A stretch of DNA of 64,000 nucleotides, from positions 1,165,001 to 1,229,000 of the forward strand of contig WPIO01000052.1 in NCBI GenBank assembly GCA_009760855.2. The letters are read 5' to 3'. Shown piece by piece: positions 48,078-64,000 of the stretch. This DNA is from Cristatella mucedo. Its lineage: Eukaryota > Bryozoa > Phylactolaemata > Cristatellidae. Made by a program: the position numbers and the translations under genes. The notes below the pieces were generated by a model. The model was not told where the DNA came from, searched no databases, and saw nothing but the letters and a program-made list of their open reading frames with translations. The stretch's first letter is position 1; each line of letters opens with the position of its first letter.

Positions 48078-48175
48078 TTTTTATTATGACTGATCTGGAG
48101 GCTGCTTTTAAAAAACAATGGCAGAATATTCCTTGAGCCCCTTGCTTGGCTATTACCTTGCCCAAACTTAGGCAT

Positions 48176-48233
48176 GGTGTGTGTGTGTGTGTGTGTGTGT
48201 GTCTGTGTGTGTGTGTCTGTGTGTCTGTGTGTG
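48176..48233. repeat. (GT)n microsatellite
   Basis: GT repeats with CTGT interruptions. Confidence 0.92.
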
Positions 48234-48989
48234 TACACGAAACGGTGCCACAGCCATCCAGCAGAGGACATTCGCAATGAGCACTTAAATTCTGTATCGT
48301 GATGTCCACTTATAAGCACGGTTAACGTGATTTCCTGATATAGTATCAGTAAGCGCAAGCTCTAGAGATGCTTGAGCAAAGCTTGCATTGGCTCAGAGTA
48401 GGAGTTCTACGATGAGCATTCATTTTGTGTCACCAGTGGGTACACTTATATTGCTGTCGTGTGGCCGGTGATGCTTTGTTGTCCAACATTTTTGCCTTCT
48501 TCCGGCATCAACAAATGAGTTATTTTGACGTCGTGGGCACGTGAGTGGTGTTCGGGTCATGGTAAGAGGTTCTATTTGTTGTGGTTATTAGCCTGGGTAA
48601 TACAGGTGTCCATTGTTCAAGTTTGTTAACTAAGGGGGTCTTTGTATCTTCTTTGTATCGAAAGAGATAACTGGTAGATTTGCTATAAATATACTGATGC
48701 AGAGATATTTTGTGAGTGTTCAGCAATGGTGACGTAGCACAGATTAAGCGAAGGAATGAGGTCAGACTTATGCCTGAAAGAGGCAACCAGTAATGAGAAT
48801 GCTGAAGTGGCATGTCTGTATGCTTGCCACTTGGATCACTGATGATACAGAGGGAGAGGGCCAGGACCCACTGAGCCCTTCCCTTTGCTACATATTGGCA
48901 AGACAGATGGGTACCGCATAAACTTCTACATCATAAGAGCCTTACTTGGATTCAACTAGAATGATTTGCTTCTCTTCTCAGCGGTTTTA
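48234..48989. other. Intergenic stretch, nothing recognised
   Basis: No supported frame or repeat. Confidence 0.45.
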
Positions 48990-49480
48990 ATAATTATTAT
49001 TTATTACTTTTTTATAAGATTTGCATAGCACCATCCGAGAACTAAATCTAGTTTTAGGAGCACTTCAAATGCACTTGGAAAAAGCATGTTAACTGATTAG
49101 TGATAACATACACGAGTTCGAGGCTTTCGTCGGATGGGAACCTCAAGGCTCGGTCTCTAAAAAGGTTTGAGGTTGGTTAGAGGCTCAGCTATGTGACAAT
49201 TCAGAGGGACATTGGTACTTTGGAAAGCCTGAGAAGAAAGTGTTTTGATAGGCCCACCAGAGCTAGAGAATTGAGAGAGCTACAATTTAGCGACAGATCC
49301 CTGAAGTCGATACATTAGCATGCTGGGCAGTCAGCGCAGGTCGATGAGAAGTGATGTAATGTGGCCGTTCCGTCGTTCACGACAGACAAGCCTGGCTGCA
49401 AAGTTATGTGCCTATTTTAAGCATCTTATTCTACTGGCAGGAAGACCCGGAATCATGAATGACATTCTAAGTACACCCCT
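48990..49480 (-). mobile_element. LINE family A-like, old 3' fragment
   Basis: Reversed tail words (CATAGCACCATCCGAGAACT...TTTTAGGAGCACTT) and a GCAGGTCGATGAGAAGTGATGT block matching GCAGGTCGGCGAGAAGTGGT in young copies. Confidence 0.6.
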
Positions 49481-50074
49481 CCCCCCCCACCCGAGGCTGA
49501 GACCCAGTGACAAAGCTTGTGTCGTGTCCACATGGGCCTTAGCGTGCACCCAGAATGCCTGCCAGCGCCATCCCTGTCATACGAATCTCTGCGTGTAAGC
49601 AAGCTGTTGTAAATCGCATCGCCTCACCTCATTCGGGAGGTTCTTACTCGTGCTTCAATAGCATCTTTGTATGAAGTGCCAGTCTTGTTTAAGTGCCTCA
49701 AACTTCAAACCACTTGCTTGGAATGTAGCATGTAAGCAACTCGCCGGTCTCTGTAGCATTGCCAGTAAGTTTACGGCACGTGCAAACAGTCTGCAGTCAA
49801 CTTCGACTAGCGGTCGAATATTTTTGCCAGCTGTGTTGCTGAGCCCATGCCTAATGGTCAGGCGACCTTTGTGGGAGGTCCCTAACCTTATCTACCACTT
49901 CTTGCCTCTGGTAGGTCACCTATGAGATGAATGGCGATACTGCTAGACTCTGAGGCTTAAATCAATTGCACGCGAATGAGTATTCTTGAATCGAAGATAC
50001 TGCAGTCGGACGCCTGCTAAGTAGCTCTTCAGCCATGCCACGCTGTACTTGCATGATGCCTTGACCCGTGCAGC
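49481..50074. other. Intergenic stretch, nothing recognised
   Basis: A short C run at 49480-49490; no supported frame. Possible old LINE words near 49960-50060 (AGTAGCTCTTCAGCCATGCC). Confidence 0.4.
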
Positions 50075-50228
50075 ATAGGCAGAAGTTAAGGTGCTCTCCT
50101 CGAACCTAGGTCAAGGTGAATGTATTTGACGGCCGTGGTCGTGGGCTCGAGCTCCTCGGCCCATGCGATGCGCCTCAATAGAGATTGGGTTCTCTAAGGG
50201 CACTATATAAATTAATTATAATTTTTTA
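50075..50228 (+). mobile_element. SINE family 2
   Basis: Head GCAGAAGTTAAGGTGCTC (A-box), B-box GGGCTCGAGCTC and the tail AATAGAGATTGGGTTCTCTA with a GGCACTATATAAAT end. Confidence 0.75.
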
Positions 50229-50289
50229 CATTAAATTTTTAAAGTATCTGATGGTTGGCCTTGGGCCGACCAATCATTCAGGGGGGCCG

Positions 50290-51002
50290 AAATAGTGACA
50301 CGCCTCTTTTTTTTTTGCTGTTCATCCGGCCGTGGGGAGCTGAGAGAGGGCTCCAGCCTTCTCCCCCTCCCTTGATATCACGTGCCGCTGCTGGACAGTC
50401 GTGCTGCCAGGCATCGATCGGCGTGCCATCGGCGTGTCTAGTCATTCCCAACTCGGTCATTCTTCCAGTCAGTCTTTGTAGTCATTTGCCGCCGCCGCCT
50501 CCCACCTCCCCGATGATGATGGCATGCCTGCACAGCTGGCGCTTGAGCTTCCCGAGAGTGCTATCTGCTCCAAGTGTCCGCAGACCGAGCAGGCCCCGTC
50601 CTCGGCGGCTGAGAGTGTAGGCGCTAGTCGCGCACGCACGAGTACCGCTGCGACAGTGTCGCCACCTGCAGCTGCTCCACTGGCATCGACTTGACATCCC
50701 CGACACGACTTATGCGTGCCAGGATTGAGGCCCGTGACTGCACGCCGTGCTGCTCGGCTGTGAGGGCAGCGGCCGATGGATGCAGCAGGCGCAGCCGGTG
50801 CCGGCTGCGCCTGCTGCATCCATCGGCCGAAGCACTGGCTTTTTGCACCGTTTGTCTTTACCTCGTCGTCCTTCGGCCGCGCTGCCTGAGCGACAAGCGG
50901 CCAGGCACGTGACGTTGCAGGTCGCACGAGGACAAAGAAAAAGAGTAAAAGCAGTAGCTGTAGCGCTGGTGCACGGCACTTGCTCGCAGCCGCCGAAGGA
51001 GC
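50290..51002 (+). promoter_or_regulatory. GC-rich region upstream of DMAC2, presumed promoter/5' UTR
   Basis: GC- and CpG-rich from about 50330 to the DMAC2 start, in contrast to the flanking AT-richer sequence; includes the perfect palindrome at 50770-50829. No TATA box. Assigned by position and composition. Confidence 0.5.
50770..50829. repeat. 60-bp perfect inverted repeat (29-bp arms, 2-bp spacer)
   Basis: The left arm 50770-50798 starts CGGCCGATGGATGCAGCAGG and its exact reverse complement follows at 50801-50829, separated by TG. It can form a very stable GC-rich hairpin. It lies about 175 bp before the DMAC2 ATG. Confidence 0.95.
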
Positions 51003-61210
<10,208 letters not shown>

Positions 61211-61239
61211 TATTCACACAGACAAACCAAAATGCTATC

Positions 61240-61245
61240 ATTAAA
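61240..61245 (+). promoter_or_regulatory. Candidate DMAC2 poly(A) signal (ATTAAA)
   Basis: ATTAAA lies 30 bases after the DMAC2 stop codon, with a T-rich stretch about 20 bases downstream. The predicted cleavage site falls before the PRPF39 stop codon on the other strand. Inferred from consensus only. Confidence 0.45.
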
Positions 61246-61324
61246 ACTGTACAGAAGCTGTGTATTTTTACAAATATATACAAACGCCATGCATGTGGCA
61301 ATTTTTTTGGACACCGACTGGCCG

Positions 61325-61381
61325 CTAATAGCCGTAGCTATACCCGGGCCACTGCTGTTGATAGCCTCCTTGATAGTATCC
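61325..61381 (-). CDS. PRPF39: PRPF39 terminal exon: Gly/Tyr/Gln-rich C-terminus
   Basis: Acceptor follows a seven-T tract ending TAG. It encodes [18 protein letters not shown] and TAG (61325-61327). Placement rests on phase 0 continuity and composition. No canonical AATAAA is seen in the next 300 bases on this strand. Confidence 0.75.
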   Translation of the reverse strand, partial: GYYQGGYQQQWPGYSYGY

Positions 61382-64000
61382 CTAAAAAAAGAGAGGCAGT
61401 CAGTCAGCGCACACGCAGCATCTGAAACCACGACAATCCTACATTAACACTTGTTTTATTTTTTCTTGCTGCTGCATTCTGATGCTGCCATAAATATCCG
61501 ATCAACTTTGCTTGAAGGCAGTAATTAGTGTGTACACACGCGAACACACAAAAAACCTTCGGTAATCGAAGAATAGCCAAACGTGGCCGAGCAAGCGACC
61601 AGCATTGCACCTAGGATTGGTCACCAACACTTTTCACTAACTAATCAGCACTATTTGGAAGCTTTGTGTCACGTGACGGCAACCAAATGCCAAGCAACAT
61701 GCAGACAAGAAGCCGAAGGTCATGTCAACAAGCTTCCCCAGTACTTACTCCGTAGCCTTGCCACTGGTTATAGTAAGCAGCATTTGGGTCGGCCATAGTA
61801 GGGTACTGCTGCGCTCCACTGGCGTTGGCAGCAGCAGCTGCTGCTGCTGCACCCGAGTAGTCATGCCCATCACTGCCATTAACGAACTCAGCCTTGGGCT
61901 TCTTGTGTTCATTTTCATCTTCGCTGTGAACAGTGTGAAGGAATGCGCAAGTCGAGGCACCGGACGTGGAAACCAATGCAGGATGCATAGACAGCTTTGC
62001 ACGCGCAGCAATCAACTCACCTGGCACTCTCATGCTTCCGCTTGCCATCGGATGAGTCGACAGATGAATTTACAGCATTAGCTGCCAGGTACACTTCATA
62101 CAGCCTAGAAGCAAATTGATTATTGGACTAGACAATCGAGTTGGCAGCTCCCACAAAGAGTTGTGTTAACATCGCTATTTGATACCAACTTACTTGCTAA
62201 TGCTGGTGCCAAAATCCTCTAGAAATTCGTATTTGCGGTTGACAAACATGTGCTTGTGCTCTACTGACATTGCAGAATTGGCCTCCACTTGGTCAAATAC
62301 ACTCAAAATCCGGCTCTCATCCAATGGCAGCTGTTGAAGCTCAAGATCAAGCAGCTGCAGATATAACTGCTCGTTGCCCTGTCAACAACAATCAAGCATT
62401 CTAGTGTTCCCGTTTACACTTCTTACGACGGCAGTGCAAAATCAGGTGTCCACAGTTTGTACCCACCGGGTTTTTGGCGATTCGCTCTGTAAGCACAGTC
62501 CTAGCTTGTTCGGGACTCTGTCGAACCTGGATTGAAAAAAATATGCACATAAATTATAGATCTTGTACAATGCATCATCATTTCCAACACCGCAATGGAA
62601 CATATAATGTGAATTAACATATGCATACAAAAAAACGTGAGTGCTTGCTAGAGAATAAGGACTGCACACGTGCAAATGCTAGGCAAGTGTGTCACAATGG
62701 TACAGGCCTAATAATTGGTTGTGGAAGGCTGTGCCGATAGGCCCTGAAGCTAACAAATCGCCTTGCAGGTCGTCACAGCTTTTATCACGTAACTTAATAA
62801 AATCGGGCAGGTGGGCTAGCCGGTCCGACTAGATATGATATTTTAAGCCGTGCGAATTAGTGTACCATCAACGTGACTGTGGGAAGCTATATGTCATTCG
62901 ACAAGGACGATGGCAAGGTAGATAATAGGTTTTACTTACTTTTGACAAATACCGAGCCCACTTGATGGCCAAAAAGGATCCGACTTCCAGAGAAGTTGCT
63001 TGCTCCACGTAGTTCCTATAAAGGTCATCTATATCAATCCCACTTCGGCGGTATAGATTCAATTTGTGAATTAAAATAGACAAGCTCTGTGGCTGTGTTG
63101 CCTCAATTTGATCCACAATACGCCGAGCAGTAGCTGCATCTCCTGAAGCAGAAGAAAGGTAACATTAAGCTGAGCCGAGAGCACGAAATCGTGGAGCATC
63201 GATATCACTTGAAGCACGTCAGAAAGCCATCAACCTCGATCTTAATATATCAAATCAGATGATAGGTCGTCGTGAAGACGGCTGACCCTCTCTTAATATG
63301 CGCACAGGCCAGGCTGCGCACACGTGATTTATGCCTAGCTACAAGAAAAACCGTACGATATCCCTAGCATGTGAGGACGACTACAGCAACCGGTTCAACT
63401 TAAGCTGGCGCAGGGCTGCTGCTTACCCTGCCGTTCCTCAAAGAACGCCCAAGCCAGATGAAGAGAGGCCTTCTTCCTCAAATGAATTTCACAAGCTCTG
63501 CTGTACACTTTTCTTGTCGCAGCAGGATCTGTGGCTTCCAAGTAGTTGGCATACTAACAATGAAATGTTACTAAGTAGGTCAGAAGGCTAACTCGACAAA
63601 GTTACATGTAAAAAAGCTGCCGGTGAGTTGTTCAGCAAAAATATTCCAATTAGGTTCATCTCTAGCCAAGAAAACTCACCTTTAACCAAAACTCCTCATA
63701 CAGTGCACACGCTATCAGGCACCTCTCAAATAAAACCACCGTGCGGTCATGCGAGTTGCAGCCCATTTCGAAATCCAAGTAGTCGTGCCAGTTTTTCAGC
63801 TGCCCCTTCTCGAGAGCTTTTACGTGGAAATAGGGTCGTCTGATCTACAAGTCAGCCAATGACGCAACTGGGTGGTTTTGGTCAGCGTGAAGTCAAGGGC
63901 TGAGCCGTCAAGGACTGACCAGGCATCAGCAAAATAAATTGCTCAACTTACGCCCTCCTCGTATGTCCACCTTTTGCTGACCTCCTCCTCGTTTTTTCGG
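61325..64000 (-). CDS. PRPF39: PRPF39: pre-mRNA-processing factor 39, 3' part (runs off the right edge)
   Basis: U1 snRNP-associated splicing factor built of HAT (half-a-TPR) repeats; in metazoans it works as a homodimer supporting 5' splice-site recognition. Nine exons in transcript order: 64000-63952 (partial), 63844-63680, 63553-63427, 63142-62940, 62526-62467, 62378-62194, 62104-62021, 61923-61749, 61381-61325. All borders are GT-AG and phases 0, 0, 1, 0, 0, 2, 2, 0 match, giving about 367 visible residues. Family landmarks in order: [86 protein letters not shown], then a charged KKPKAEF segment. The C-terminus has an Ala run and a Gly/Tyr/Gln-rich end ([14 protein letters not shown]). 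Human PRPF39 ends in a comparable Tyr/Asn/Gln-rich tail. Confidence 0.93.
61749..61923 (-). CDS. PRPF39: PRPF39 exon: charged linker and Ala run
   Basis: Encodes [16 protein letters not shown], an Ala stretch coded by mixed GCA/GCT codons, then [15 protein letters not shown] before donor GTAAGT (phase 0). The Tyr/Asn/Gln-rich end matches the style of the human C-terminal tail rather than its exact sequence. Confidence 0.85.
62021..62104 (-). CDS. PRPF39: PRPF39 exon: LYEVYLAAN...GKRKHES
   Basis: An 84-nt exon, phase 2 in and 2 out, encoding the last helix and the start of the basic linker (DGKRKHESA), equivalent to LLNAYDEHQ...LKRKAENG. Confidence 0.85.
62194..62378 (-). CDS. PRPF39: PRPF39 exon: [10 protein letters not shown]...FLEDFG
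   Basis: Encodes [31 protein letters not shown] and [16 protein letters not shown], aligning with LYLNLLEMEY...RKVEFLEDFGSD of human PRPF39. Exits in phase 2 at donor GTAAGT. Confidence 0.92.
62467..62526 (-). CDS. PRPF39: PRPF39 exon: 20-codon microexon [12 protein letters not shown]
   Basis: A 60-nt phase 0/0 exon encoding [20 protein letters not shown], the first helix of a HAT repeat (human NLPKSRKVLLEAIERD). Acceptor ATCCAG, donor GTGGGT. Skipping it would keep frame but break a HAT repeat. Confidence 0.88.
62940..63142 (-). CDS. PRPF39: PRPF39 exon: HAT repeat ending [10 protein letters not shown]
   Basis: Completes a Gly codon from the previous exon and reads [14 protein letters not shown], then [11 protein letters not shown] and [13 protein letters not shown]. 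The donor is GTAAGT. It corresponds to the NINEARNIL...SFYAVKLARHLFK region of the human protein. Confidence 0.92.
63427..63553 (-). CDS. PRPF39: PRPF39 exon: HAT repeat YANYLEA...AFFEERQG
   Basis: Encodes [19 protein letters not shown], the ACEIHLRKK motif and AFFEERQG. Acceptor TTAG and donor GTAAGC; exits in phase 1. Confidence 0.92.
63680..63844 (-). CDS. PRPF39: PRPF39 exon: HAT repeat IRRPYFHV...ALYEEFWLK
   Basis: A 55-codon, phase 0/0 exon with acceptor TGTAG and donor GTGAGT. It contains the most conserved PRPF39 block, [17 protein letters not shown] and [18 protein letters not shown], with the aromatic pattern of a HAT repeat. Confidence 0.92.
63952..64000 (-). CDS. PRPF39: PRPF39 exon (partial at window edge)
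   Basis: Encodes [14 protein letters not shown], corresponding to the (K/R)RWTFEEGI segment of animal PRPF39, and ends before donor GTAAGT in phase 0. Confidence 0.85.

Overview
This is an intron-rich, repeat-rich animal nuclear sequence, almost certainly an invertebrate metazoan; I cannot name the species. The evidence is three conserved eukaryotic genes split by GT-AG introns, many decayed CR1/L2-type LINE copies, two tRNA-derived SINE families, a decayed hAT transposase and long dinucleotide microsatellites. Nothing is bacterial or viral, and I find no CRISPR array, operon or free-standing tRNA/rRNA gene.

Layout. 1-18.7 kb is non-genic: a GC-rich stretch at the left edge, LINE and SINE debris, and a hAT transposase pseudogene at 13.69-14.99 kb. 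18.77-43.47 kb (minus strand) holds a complete TRIT1 gene (tRNA dimethylallyltransferase) in four exons, with introns of about 2.6, 12.2 and 7.9 kb full of LINEs, SINEs and microsatellites. 43.5-51.0 kb is intergenic repeat debris ending in a GC-rich presumed promoter. 51.00-61.21 kb (plus strand) holds a complete DMAC2 gene (complex I assembly factor, formerly ATP5SL) in four exons, with matching splice phases and a 257-residue product. Its first intron contains a large double palindrome and its third intron an old LINE. 61.33-64.0 kb (minus strand) holds the last nine exons of PRPF39 (U1 snRNP-associated HAT-repeat splicing factor), which runs off the right edge. DMAC2 and PRPF39 converge with only 114 bp between their stop codons.

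The three genes act in separate housekeeping processes (tRNA modification, respiratory complex I assembly, pre-mRNA splicing), and I see no shared pathway. The mobile elements form the other layer. LINE family A (tail of ATT repeats), LINE family B (tail of TTACA-like repeats) and an older LINE family C all encode CR1/L2-like reverse transcriptase fragments, and every copy is broken. SINE family 2 ends in a tail resembling that of LINE A, which suggests it borrowed LINE machinery. Several insertions are nested, two with plausible 5-bp target-site duplications.

I did not find a convincing new biological system. The most unusual structure is the double palindrome in DMAC2 intron 1 (51346-52047), which could be a foldback element or an amplification/assembly artefact. 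All homology calls rest on recognition of protein families by eye. Exon borders come from splice-site consensus plus phase continuity. Repeat boundaries are approximate unless a target-site duplication is given.
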